A DNA stretch of 64,000 bases, taken from assembly GCA_030435675.1 (NCBI GenBank), contig CM059622.1, positions 9,858,001 through 9,922,000 on the forward strand. The letters are read 5' to 3'. Origin of the DNA: Steinernema hermaphroditum (Eukaryota > Nematoda > Chromadorea > Rhabditida > Steinernematidae). The position numbers and the translations under genes were made by a program. Positions 44,650 to 55,978 of this stretch are shown here, one piece after another. The stretch's first letter is position 1, and every line of letters begins with the position of its first letter. The notes beneath the pieces are model-generated. The model saw only the letters and a list, made by a program, of their open reading frames with translations. It had not been told where the DNA came from and made no database searches.

Positions 44650-47600
44650 GGCGACGGCGGCGAAGGGACGCCGGGGAACGGTGGGTCGTCGGGTGGAGGA
44701 GGCCGAAAACAAACAAATCAGTCTGGAAGGGAAGTCGCGCTCCGATTTATCGCTATCAATTCGGGCCCTCCAAGGCCGCGTCGCCTCGCGTGGCTAATCC
44801 AAATCGAATCGCCTAATTCCGATCATTAATCAAAGGGCGCGCGTCGCATTGTTTTACGAATCAATCTGAGACTAGCGTCGTCTTCGACCCTCTGGGGCCT
44901 CGGAACTCTTCCGGAGACGCCTCGGATTATGATCGCCGCTCTCCGGGCGCTGTCCCCGCGTCGCGCTATTATTAAGCGGAGACGCGCGCCGCAGGCGTCG
45001 TCGAAAAAAACATTTTAATGATCTCATCCCACTGGGATTGGATTCGCCGCCGACGACGGGACATGGCCACGGGGTACGGGGTACGGTAGAAGTCATCAGA
45101 TGGAGAGGCAGGAGGTTATGATGGAGGAGACGCGAAATTATCAATTAGGGGCGAGTGAGGCGGGGAAGGGAAAAGAGAGGGGATGCCGAGGATGGCGCCG
45201 AACAGATGATTCGGCGAAGGAGATGCCGAAGGGTCTCTTGGGCGGCGCCATTTCTGATGAGAGAGGTGATCGTTTTTATATCACTCGCCGAGGGGAGTGG
45301 ATAGTGGACATAATGGAGGTCGGAACAGCTCCCCCTCCGTTATATGCACGCCTAATACACTTTTTGCAACACGTTGTAAGTGGCCGGGGTTAATGGATGC
45401 CGGGATCCGCGGATTCCGTCCGTTCTTCACTCAGATGGTACTTTAGCCTAGTTAGCTATTATAAATCACAAATAACCGAAAGAAAGACGAGAAGAGAAGA
45501 GCAAACAAGATCACCGAGATCCTACCACGGCGATGCAATCAATTCGCAGCTTCTGTCCTTTGCACAATACTTCGTATTACCGTAACCCTGCCCCAAAGCG
45601 GCCGTCTCCGATTCTACGACTTTAAACAAGGCGTTCCTCATCTCGGGGCTAATCAAAAACGGCCATAAAGTCGCCTGAAATTCAAAGCTCGCATCTGCTC
45701 GTCATCTCAACCGATCACCGATAATTATGTTTTAGGATGTGTGGAGTCGGCTGTAAAAGCGTCGCCGGGCGAAAAAGATTAATGGCCTCCCCAGCACAAA
45801 CATTTCCGATGTGGCCGGACCGTGTGGTCTATGGTACGGTAGGCGCTAATTAAGTGGCGAGCAGTGCGCGGCCGCGGGGATAAGATGACACTCGGGGATA
45901 TGAGAAGATGGGGCGGAGGCAGATCCAATCAAACCGGCTTCATCGCCGTGCGCGGCTTCATCCGCGGCCGCGATTGGGCGCGCTGCCTCCGTCCGCCCCT
46001 ATCGCCTCAATCGGCTGGCAGCAGACGACTCCGCCCAAAACAGAACTTTATGCCTCTCCGAGATGGGCCCGAAGATAAGAAAATTGCGGAGGAAGCGGAT
46101 TTCCGTTGGGATGAAGGTCGGCTTCGAGCTCAAATTCTCACCGTAATCTGAGTCACTCGTCTCCCTGACACCTACAAATTATGGCGATCACTACAGTTCA
46201 ATAGTTCAACCGAAAAGCTGGCAACTTCCGACAGCGTTTGCTGTAGGTGCTCAATGTCTAGGTGTGCTGAACCACGCGGCACTCTGTTTCGGTACCATCG
46301 AAGGAGTGGCCGGGGCATCGAACTAATTAGATTCCCAATTATCGGCCGTCACACCTGGCGGAGACCGTGGGCCAGAAGGGCCTTTTGTTTTCGGACAATT
46401 TGTCGCCCGGCGGCGCGATGAATTTTTCATCGCCAATAAGCACTGGTCGCCAATTTGGAGTTGCTGGCGCGGGACAAAAGAGGACAGCCGGTGGCAGATA
46501 CGATAGTCGCTGAGACAATACGGAGTCAATTATAGCGGTCGGGCGTTGTGGAACCAATTGTTTTGCGATGATGAGGACGGGGATGATTGTTGCCTTCGCG
46601 CACTCTCGAGGGGCGCGGACGACGCGGCGCTTTGTCGCTAATTGGCCGATGCCTGCCGGATATGGTTATAGTTTAGAGAGGGCCCGAAGAGAGAGCATTA
46701 ATATTAATATCGCGCATTCATGACGTTTAAGATGAGAAGGGTACTGTAGCGCCGAAGAAGGAGAAGATGGGACGGCGAAAAGGACATCTCCGAGGGGCGC
46801 TCCGAGGGGGGTCCGATCGAAGTTCTTGATCGCTGTCCTCGATCGCCCTCTTCGCGCACTCCGCTAGCTATACGTGCCTTGATTGCGCGAAGGATTGTGC
46901 GCACGGGGAGAGGGAGAAGATAATGTGGAGAAGCAACACAAATACAGCGTGTTTATAATATTTGTCTACTTGTTCGACAAACACTGGCGGAGGCATACCG
47001 CGGTGGGGCCCCGCAGCGGCGGCCGACTTGAGGTCTGCTCAAGAAGCGTCAATGTCACCCTCGTCTCTCAATTAGGTTCTTAATTGGGGACACTTCTCCG
47101 CTACGGCCACAGAGATACTGTGGGGCCGTTCCGAGGAGGGCGACAGGCGTTTCGGATGTGGAGGGGAGTCCTAAGACAGCAATGCTTACGGGTTGATCAA
47201 ATAGAAAGTAAACGGCGCGCTAAATTGAGGCGATTGGGTAGTGGAGTGGAGGAAAGTGGTACAGGCACAAGTTTGTGTCGGGGAAGTACTTCGTTCTCTT
47301 CGAGTATCCTCATGAACGATTCTCATGAGCAGCCAATAATGGCGTGAACCGCCAGAATCTACAGTAACGACCACATTTCGCACAGAAGGAGACGAAAACA
47401 TGGAAGACACCTCAGAATTAACATAAACAAACGGGCGGTCAGCTGACTTCTCGAGAAAGGACACAAGGTCGAGGGCCGAGTCTATCGAGGGACCACCGTA
47501 GACGCGCTCGCCGAGTTCTTCATCTAAAGTAAACAGAACGCACAAAGAAGAGTTGGAAAACACCGAAAAACATTTCGAAACTGTAGGTGCAAACAAGGTC

Positions 47601-50600
47601 TGTGCCCTCCCCTTTAAAAGTGTTCGATCCGAGGAAGTGGTCCCAGCGTTTGCAACATTCCCCTCCGATCGGTTCTGGGGAAGGGCGCCACCTGTCGAGA
47701 ACATCGTGTCGAAGCCGGCCTGTTTTCAAAAAACATTTTGACGATTCTGACATTTGCATCGGAGGGATAACTGCGAACAAAAACGGAAACTCTGCTCGCC
47801 ACCGTAGTTCCCTGCAGGGGATCGAGGCTAATTGAGTGTCAGCGCTGTAAGTGATCGGATCACTATAAATCAGAGGCGAAGACAAAAGGAGTCGCTTCCG
47901 AAGTAAATCGCACGCGCCTTGTTGACACATTCCCTCTCCTTCGCTCCTCGAAGGGCCATTAGGAGTGCGCAAGTTGGCGAACAGGTCGGATGGTCTCAAT
48001 TACACGAAGACGTCAAGGATGATTCGGCCTATTAGATTGGCGGCTTTCCGCTTTCGCCGTCGTCGTTTGTCATCATTTGCCGTCGTTTGTCGGAACGAAG
48101 ACACGCCAATTATCCTGTAGGGACGGATATGGTAGCGAGGCGATGATTGACACCTCGCGGACGCGTTGTTGCGCGACCCCGATTCCAGCGATCACTTCAT
48201 CACTCTTGATTGGGGTACTGTAGGCGTCGGTATCGCTGACGATCGCCTCTCAAGTGCCCCGAAGCGCTCCCACTCGATCCGGACCCCCGCTCTCTTCTCA
48301 AGAGCGTACGTGGCCCGATCAAAGGGACCCTGAGGGGCCGCATTACCGTACCCTACAGGTGCCGGAAAAGGCGCCGCGAATCAACCGTATCCTTCCGGCG
48401 GATTCGCTTTTTGCCCTCAGATGACATAAATATTTACACGCGAAAACGAATTGAGATCGCGCGGCGCGAATCAAACGCGAATGTTGGCGCAACGAGGCTC
48501 CTCCGGAGACCTCGGCCCCCGCCCCGGGCCAGGCCGCTAATCGGAATAAACAAAACAAATCGGAAGCTGATTTCGCGCCGCGAGAAATATAAAACATGTG
48601 TGAAAAAGATGTGGATTAGACGAACTGAGGGTCGAGCGGCGATCGATCCCGGGATCCCCTCGGAGATATCAAAAACAAAGCGCTTATTAATGAAATGCTG
48701 ACAGCCGATGACGACCCCGGGGCACCTGTGCCGAGACCGGGAAATCCTTTTGGAGCAGAGGCGCTGCCGGCGCTGAGGGAAGAAGCAGCCCAGGTGACGG
48801 CCTTCGGCCTCTCGCGTTTCTCCTCCGCCCCTCATCCATGTCACTTCGATTTTCATTTGATTGGCTGATATCAACGCAGATCGCGTTACATTTCGAATTG
48901 CGACAAACGCCGAGAAGCCTGATGAGCCTCGGCTGATCGAGGCGTCGATAACATCGCGGCGGTGCGGAGAACGACATCGCGAAAGAAGCGAAATTATAAT
49001 TAGAGACGTGCAACTCTGCGATCACCTCCGAATCAACAAAGGGTCCTCATTTAGGGAACGCACAGGTGCCTGGAGTCACCCAAGGTTCTCCCTCGTCCAT
49101 TTGGAGGGGAAGACAGGGAAGACACACAGAATGCAGGGTATATGATCTTGAAATCATAGACTAGCAGTTGGAATAATAATTCAAAAATTGTACATTCATC
49201 TCGAGTTCTCGAAAAGATATCCGAGTAGAAGCACCATTTTGAACCTTTTTGGATTGGAACCTGGAGACGTTTGGAACCTAGAGACAACAAAAGAGGCAAC
49301 GGATATCTAAGGCGATAGCCTTCATGGATTAATTGATCAGAAAGGACAAAAGGAGCCTTGAGGGAACAACATTCCACCGTGCCGAATAATTGGAGCCACG
49401 CGCGATAGAGCCAATCGAATCGTCTTTCGAGAACTATCCTCCGCTCACCCTCCCAACGACAACCAAAAACTCGTTCTTTCGATCATTTTTGTTGCAAGTC
49501 GGCGGCGTTTTCGGCGATTCTCCAAAGCGCCAAAGGGTCGAGAACACGGCCTACCGGTTTCGCGCTTTGATTTCCTAATTAGCGACCCAATCAATTACGT
49601 GTTGCCTATCAAAACGCGGAATCTATCTTCAAAGGCCGCGATCGCCGCAGAATCCAAGAACTTTACACCCGAGAAAACATTGCATCATTAATGTAAAACG
49701 ATCCGGGAGAGCCTGTTGCCGGGGAGAGGCCCGAGGCGCCCGGAGGGGACCCGACAGCGGCCGAGGCGCTTCTGGGTCCCCAATAAGGCAACTTTCGCAC
49801 TCTCATTAATCATAGATCGTCCGGAAGAGTCAGTTCGGCGTTTCCAGCCCCCCGGCACTCTAATCTATGTATATTTATATGACCCTTTGACTCGTTCGCC
49901 CAGCCCTCTAATTATTCGCGCAGGATTAAGATCAAAGCGCGCCAGATCGGCGCAGAGCGAGTTTGTGGACCCCAAGGAGCCGCGGCGGGTTTTATTTTGG
50001 GGCGCAAATAAACCTATCGGGTTATAAGCGTGCGTCCGCCGGGCAAACGAGAGGCGTCATGATTAGACTCTTCCCGCGATAAAACAATTGCGCAAATCGT
50101 TTTATTGCAATTTCGTCGCCTCGTTTTCCCATAAATCCAGATTCCTTTTCCGTCGCCACCCGGTACCGTACCCTTTTGGGACAAAAGTGCCGTGATCTCT
50201 TGTACGTCTAGGACTCTTCCGGGAGACCGTCTAATGTCTCGTCTAGAGGCGATTTCCGGTCGCGCGGCGCAGTGATGATATACAGCGCGTCTCCCTCCGG
50301 CGTCGCCAATGTCGCCTCTCCATCGAGTCGTCAGATATTGGCGCGTTGTAAAAGATAGAACTATAACAAATGGCGACATTTATGACCTCGCAATGCAAGT
50401 CGCATAATTATGGCCTTCCGAATCACAACTATTATTTGCCGACGTTCCGGTGGGAATCCTGATCGGCGTTTGGTGAGGATGACGGTAGGTTTACCCTCCT
50501 CATTTGGCGCACTCCTACGGGGATGAGACTGAACCGTCGATTAAGACGTGAATCATCATTAATATGGAGATGAATCAGCGATGGTGGATGTTTTGGGTGC

Positions 50601-51269
50601 GGGCGGAAACGGCGACGGAAGCGGCGCAGCCGACTTCCGTGATGCTGTACAAAAGAGAGATTGGCCCTTCGATGCGGAAAATCGTTTATTTTTTCAGAAC
50701 GTCAATCAATTAGCGCATTATCGGCGCATTGTCGCTGAGGATCAAATCGGCCGAATGTGTCCGGGCCGCGGGAGATGGAGGAAGAAATCTCTCATTTCCG
50801 CGGCTGTTACAACAAAACACTTATCATCAAAAGACACACAAACGCCTGTGGTGATTAAGGGCCCCGCGGTGACGGATGGCACTCGCGACAGGACTGCGAT
50901 TAATTCGCGGTACCCAGTCCAAACTCGATTGACAATTACGGGAACACGTCTAAAACAAACAATTCGGCCGATTCGGCACGGGAGAGGCGGTTCCCGCAAA
51001 TGGACATCGCGGCGGCCCCAGAGAGTTGCAATTGGAAGGCGCGAAAATATGTATCAAAGACAAATCGCTACATATTTTTAATCTCTTCGCTTTGATGAAG
51101 AATAAAATGAAAAATCTGTCCGTGGACCCCCTGGGAGATGCCGCGCGATATCAAATCCACCGCTTTGTTGCTATCACTCTCTCAAAAAACGGACACTTCC
51201 CGGAAGCGCAGAAGGATTTATCCAAGAAACGAAACGAAGTACCTAACAAAGAGATCTTTAAACGTTGCC
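44650..51269. other. 6.6 kb gene-poor interval upstream of cfi-1
   Basis: The largest interval without a convincing gene. ORFs of up to 170 codons occur, but none shows a recognised family or splice-consistent structure; the best is 47186-47704 on minus. Homeodomain-like TAATTA/CAATTA words and several TACCGTA-type octamers are scattered through it. Probable cis-regulatory territory of the neuronal factor, by inference. Confidence 0.5.
47186..47704 (-). CDS. hypothetical 172-codon ORF, unrecognised
   Basis: Continuous frame starting MFSTGGALPQNRSEGN, with DEELGERVYGGPSIDSALDLV and FVYVNSEVSSMF in the middle. The composition is protein-like, but no family is recognised, no clear splice partners were found, and the GC-rich surroundings produce other chance ORFs of this size. 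Confidence 0.22.
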   Translation of the reverse strand: MFSTGGALPQNRSEGNVANAGTTSSDRTLLKGRAQTLFAPTVSKCFSVFSNSSLCVLFTLDEELGERVYGGPSIDSALDLVSFLEKSADRPFVYVNSEVSSMFSSPSVRNVVVTVDSGGSRHYWLLMRIVHEDTRRERSTSPTQTCACTTFLHSTTQSPQFSAPFTFYLINP

Positions 51270-52010
51270 TCAGACGCCTCTGTGAGTTATTCGCTTCTCC
51301 TGCACGGCCTTCTCAAAGTGGAGAAGCCACTTTTTGATCCTCGGACCCCCAGCGCTGTATTCTCCGATCTCGCCTCCAGAACGGACTATCCTGTGACAAG
51401 GGACTAGTAACAGGTAAGGATTTTTCTTCATAGCACCGCCAACTGCGCGCGAGTGAGCCGAAGTCTTCCCGCAAGCGGCTGCGAGCTCTCCATAGCTCAT
51501 CGTTTGGCCGAAGGGGACCTGAAACGAAAAGAGGCAGTGACGGGGTTCCCAAGAGAGAAGACTGTGCGGAACTGTCCTAACCAACCACTCTGATACGGTA
51601 GAACACGGTAAATTTTGTGGACAAAGACACGCCTACCTTCTGCATAGCCGTTAACCAACACATAGAGGTGAAGTCATCCTTGACTGGCACCACGGAGGGC
51701 TTCTTGGTCTCAGTACCTCCGAAATAAGCTCTGATCCAAGCGACAGCATCAGAGAGGACCTCGTTCTCCACCTAGAGTCGCTGAAATTTCCAGATAAGCG
51801 AAGGCAACTTACATGTTTAGAACTGTAGCGGACTGTCAATGTGTGCGGATCAACGGGACCGCTTGGAAGGTTCTCCACTCCTTCGGTTGCCTTCCCATTC
51901 TGGAAACGAATGCCCAAAAGCGTGGTCTTCTTGGCTTCGACGAGCACAGGCCCTATGGGGGTTTCCACCACCGCACGGTCGATGCCGTCTTCGGACGAAT
52001 TGTCGTACAT
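51270..52010 (-). CDS. O6-alkylguanine-DNA alkyltransferase (MGMT / AGT)
   Basis: Suicide DNA-repair protein that moves alkyl groups from guanine O6 to its own cysteine. Exons (minus) 51813-52010, 51637-51771, 51270-51518 give 582 bp, 193 aa, close to human MGMT (207). Visible are VVETPIGPVLVEA, LLGIRF, the helix WIRAYFGG, VPFGQTMSYGELA, HSRAVGGAMKKNP (helix-turn-helix with the conserved Arg finger region), the active-site PCHRIV with the acceptor Cys, and GEIGEYSAGGPRIKKWLL. The ATG at 52010 is the first in frame and follows a TTGCAG acceptor. The second intron is 118 bp. The 5' flank was later hit by the MULE-like element (52240-53210). Confidence 0.95.
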
Positions 52011-52239
52011 CCTTGCAATCTGCAAGAATCAACTAGAAAACACATAAAAATAGCCGTGCAACGGGGAAAACACGCGCGCACACGAATACGCAGCGGTGAC
52101 TCTTTGTGGGTGGCTGCCTTCCCATCGCACCCAGCACTCTCACAAATATTACGTACAGTCGAGTCCTCCACAATGAGAACAGAGGAATGCGGCATTCCGG
52201 AGACAGAAAGAACAGTGCATTCGGCTATGGACGCCAAGG

Positions 52240-53210
52240 TGATGCGAAAATTGAGCCGCGGAAAATTGAGCAGCGGAAAACTGAGCTGGAGAAAATTGAG
52301 CCGCGGAAAATTGAGCCGCGGAATATTTAGGGATCCCTGTAAATGTAGGTTTTATTAACACGTCTCATGACAACAAAGCGAACAAATCAACATAGTCAGT
52401 ATTTGCATAGGGCGTTCTGGAGTACACCCAGGTGTTGGACGTAGCTTCGGCTACCGGCATCCGTTGCGTCAAACAGTTCTACCGTCTCCTGTATAATCTG
52501 GTCGACGCGAACATACTTCTTAAGCCGTGCACGAACAGCTATTCCTTCGGATGGATTTATTCGGTACCTCTGAATGCGAGATTGAGCATCGAGTTCTTCT
52601 TCTTTTAATTCGAATATAAGAGTCGACAACGGCGGATTAACCTTTCGGAACCTCTTATTGAGCGCTGAATGCCAACCTGAAACGAAGTTGTGGATCGCCG
52701 TTGAATATCGGTAAAATGAGTTACCTTCAATGGCGTTGTTGGTGCGGCCTAAGTGCGTTTCCACCGTGTCGTGGACATTCCAGTCTTCTACGGTGAATCT
52801 CAGCGAACCGGTATTCGTATCCGTCGTGGTACGCAAGACGCTTCCCTCTCTCAGTCCTGGGAGCCATGCCTAAACAACAAATGTAGATGGACCCACTCAA
52901 AAAAAATGTAAATGGATCCACTCACTGTGTGCGTTGCCTGCGACATCGTTGCAGAATCCAACGCATTCAACCACCGTGCAGGAAATGTCATCCGCGGCTG
53001 AATATTCCGCGGCTGAATTTTCTTTGGCTCAGTTTTCGCTGGCTGAATATTCCGCGGCTGAATTTTCCGCGGCTCAGTTTTCCGCGGCTCAGTTTTCCGC
53101 GGCTCAGTTTTCCGCGGCTCAATTTTCCGCGGCTCAATTTTTCGCGACTCAATTTTCCGCGGCTCAATTTTCCGCGGCTCAATTTTCCGCGGCTCAATTT
53201 TCGTACAACC
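52240..53210 (-). mobile_element. MULE-like DNA transposon remnant with minisatellite inverted ends and a 10-bp target-site duplication
   Basis: The element is bounded by GACGCCAAGG at 52230-52239 and again at 53211-53220, a 10-bp direct duplication as made by Mutator-type transposases. Both ends are arrays of a 15-bp unit in opposite orientation: AAAATTGAGCCGCGG on the left (about five degenerate units, 52244-52325) and its complement on the right (about fourteen, 52993-53207). The interior carries a minus-strand transposase fragment. Confidence 0.85.
52396..52836 (-). CDS. MULE-type transposase C-terminal fragment
   Basis: After removal of a 47-bp-class intron (about 52676-52723) the frame reads LGRTNNAIEG joined to WHSALNKRF, the motif following the catalytic region in nematode FLYWCH/MULE transposases, then a helical tail ending LQNALCKY. 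Upstream, in another frame, GKRLAYHDGYEY resembles part of a FLYWCH zinc finger. The catalytic core between them is missing, so this is an internally deleted, non-functional copy. Confidence 0.6.
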   Translation of the reverse strand: MRTTTDTNTGSLRFTVEDWNVHDTVETHLGRTNNAIEGNSFYRYSTAIHNFVSGWHSALNKRFRKVNPPLSTLIFELKEEELDAQSRIQRYRINPSEGIAVRARLKKYVRVDQIIQETVELFDATDAGSRSYVQHLGVLQNALCKY

Positions 53211-53220
53211 GACGCCAAGG

Positions 53221-53568
53221 GTTCTAAGCCAAGCCGTCAAATACCGCAACCCTGAACCTACAGACTGAACTGAAAGGAAACCCGAAGACATCTCGAATAC
53301 TTAAAAACTTAGTATTCATAAATTCAAAGTCAACTTCTTCAGACTGGGAATGGTCTTAGCACGAAAACTAAGAGGCATTGAAAGTGTCTGCAGACTTGCA
53401 TCACGCACCATGTGTAGACGTCTCGCGCGATGTTGCTGTCTGGATAGCGGCTTGTGGACGACATTCTCGATTTGGAGACGCCACGATCGGTCACTTCAGC
53501 GTTCGGAGGTCGTTCGGGCAGTTGGTTAATCAACGCTGGCGTGGAGCTGCCAGTCGAAGATCGCAGAG
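53221..53568. other. intergenic, no gene seen
   Basis: About 350 bp between the MULE element and the coiled-coil gene; it probably contains that gene's promoter and leader. Confidence 0.55.
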
Positions 53569-54385
53569 ATGGCAGTTTATGCCGAAATGACCGCTTCTGT
53601 TTATGAGGCTCGCTCCGTGGAAGAACTCTTCGAAATCTACCAGAAGGTTCTGCTGAAGATGTGCGAGGTCAACGAGCTCTCGAAGAGGTACTAACTTGAA
53701 TTGATTTCTTTGCTACGTACGTTTCTATGACGTTTGTTTTCAGCAAACTTCTACGAGTAGAGAACATAGCTGATGCAAAAGAATATGGAGGCCGTGAGTT
53801 GCAGGAAACGCTCGAGAAGGTGGGCTGATTCGGTATTTTCTTTGGTTTTGATGACCAATTTCAGGAGCGTGAGGAAACCATTGAGTGGCGAAAGGGGTGT
53901 GAGCAACGAATCGAGCAACTGAAAGCGGAACAGGTGAAACTCCAGAAGGTCCTCGACTTCATGAAGACAGAGACCGCAGTAGAGCTGTCTGCTGCTCGCG
54001 GCATTTCCAACAAGATCCGAACCGATTTGGTGTCTATGTGCGACAGAATGAACGACATCAGTATGAATCACACGAGAGGATCTCCAGAAGAGCTCATCGA
54101 TCTAGTGAGTTTCTAACGTTTTGTTTTTAGTACTTTGTAGATTTATAGGCTTCTGAAATTGAGGCTCGTCTTCGACTCTATCGGAAAAGCGACCAAAAGT
54201 GCGAACCATTGAAGAAGAGCCCAACTCGTGTTTATGCTGACAGTTCGAAGAACAGCGGCTTCGCTTCCCGGCTCTCTTCGAGTGTCGAAAGAGCCCTCGT
54301 GAAACTACGCCTTCTCCCGCGAACCAACGACGTCACTCAGCTGCAACTCCTTCTCGATCACTTCAGCTCCGGAAGCGCACATTGA
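53569..54385 (+). CDS. unrecognised coiled-coil protein, 223 aa
   Basis: Exons 53569-53687, 53744-53819, 53865-54104, 54149-54385; total 672 bp with all frames consistent, starting MAVYAEMTASVYEA just after a TCGCAG acceptor. Residues about 15-120 form amphipathic helices with heptad-like Leu/Val spacing (VEELFEIYQKVLLKMCEVNEL, REETIEWRKGCEQRIEQL). A second helical segment is followed by a Ser/Lys/Arg-rich linker and LRLLPRTNDVTQLQLLLDHF. No transmembrane segment or enzyme motif is seen. The clean splice structure supports a real gene; its function is unknown. Confidence 0.72.
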
Positions 54386-55978
54386 CACTAGTTATCTTTT
54401 CCCATGCTACTGTATGTAACTAATGTGACGTCCTATAGACAGCATGTAGCCGATCCTAGCTACTCAAGGGTTTATCAAGTGATGACTGCGATTCAATTCT
54501 CAATGGCCCCTTCAGTTTGACGGAAGTGTAGCGAGTCCTCCAATAATTTCTTTGGTTTATTTGTATATTGCGGAAGAGTCGCAAGGTCAAAGCAGCGTAA
54601 ACGAAAGCGGTCACTTCTTAAGAAGCAGCAATAGCCCTGGGCCATCTTCCAGCACCGCCGCATCACCAATCGAGATTTGCCTCCGTTCAGCCCGGCCCGG
54701 GATCGATAAAGCATCTTTTCCCACCACCGACCGCCCTCGGTCGACAACTCACTCCTCGGACGGCTGGCTGGCTCTCGGCCCTTCTTTCATTACGAAAAGA
54801 GAGATGCCCCGAGAGGAACGAACCCGACGGCGCCCCTCCTTCGCCCCCCCTTGCGGTTTTCGCTAGTCGACTTCTCCCTTTGCAGTCCTGGAGCACAAAT
54901 TACAATTACGCCCTTCGCGCGCCCTCCTATCCCCCCTCCCCCCCCCCGACAAAGGAGGTAAACTCTCAACAGTTGTCACTCTGATGCGCCTCTAGAGCTG
55001 TGGATGTTCACAGAAACATGACTCTTCGGGCTTGGTGACGCCTCCTCGCGCTGAGTGACGACGCCGCTGTTGGGAGATTCTTCTGTTCTAATATCCCGCT
55101 GTGATGGTTATGGTGGACATCATTGTCGTCGAAGAGTCAGTTGTTCCGCAGGCTAACTGTGACGTCCTCTTTTTCATAACCTCCGTCTTCTTATCCTCGG
55201 GCTCCTTCTGACGACGAATCTCTCGCGTGGGGCGCCCTCTAAATTGTTTTCTTCCGCTGTTTCGAGCGCGCTCGCTTATTTATGCGCTCTTCGGTCGCTT
55301 TATGATGTTCGGGATCTCGGGCATCTGGTTCCTCAGGTCACGCTTTGCGGCTTAGGTCAAAGGAACTGATTTGTACGGCGATCGATCGGGTCCGACTCCC
55401 CCCTCGTGTCCCCGGGGGCCCAGGTGCATCCCCAGATCTCAGCGTCGTCGCGCAAGCAAATCATCTCCGGAAGCGCGTTTCGAGTTCCTTTTTGTGTTTC
55501 GTGCCTCTGTTCCTCGCGCCATCGTTCGGCGCGACCCCTTCATTCATCAAAGGCGCCTCTGGAGGGCTATCTCTCCTGATACGCTATCTGGCGAAGAAGC
55601 GCGTGTTTTCGCCCTGCGCGGTACGAGTTAATCGAGTTTCCTCCGCCTCCTCACGGCGCCACTTCCTCCCTCTCACCCTTATCCACTTAGCACGCATGGC
55701 CCAATTCCATCCGTTGCAGAATCCCGCTTCGCTGCTCCTCTGCGGCCCCGAAGCGACCAGAAGGAGCGTCGCGCCGTCGTTCGATGCCGTCGGCGATTCG
55801 GCCCTTTCCGCTCGAATCGACGTCGCATGCACCGGGGGTCCTCCGCCTCTCCCCTTCATCTCTCCCCTGCTCAGCGCCACCTAAGTTCTCCCTTCAGACG
55901 CAGCGGAGCCGTCGTCGGAGCACGCTGGCCCCGCCGGCAGTCGGACTCCACCACGGCTCCCCATTCACCCGATGAACT
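54386..55978. other. 1.6 kb upstream of the receptor pair, no gene seen
   Basis: Pyrimidine-rich plus strand with a C-run at about 54931-54947. ORFs of up to 179 codons (55345-55884) have no recognisable domain and look like GC-driven chance frames. Presumed promoter region of the alpha subunit gene. Confidence 0.55.

Noticed and set aside
52988..53255. Repeat-protein ORFs (PRKIE- or SAAQF-type)
   Set aside because: Products of the 15-bp MULE end array, open on both strands; not genes.
55345..55884. 179-codon plus-strand ORF upstream of the alpha receptor gene
   Set aside because: Low-complexity Arg/Ser/Pro/Ala composition, no splice logic and no family; chance ORF in GC-rich promoter sequence.
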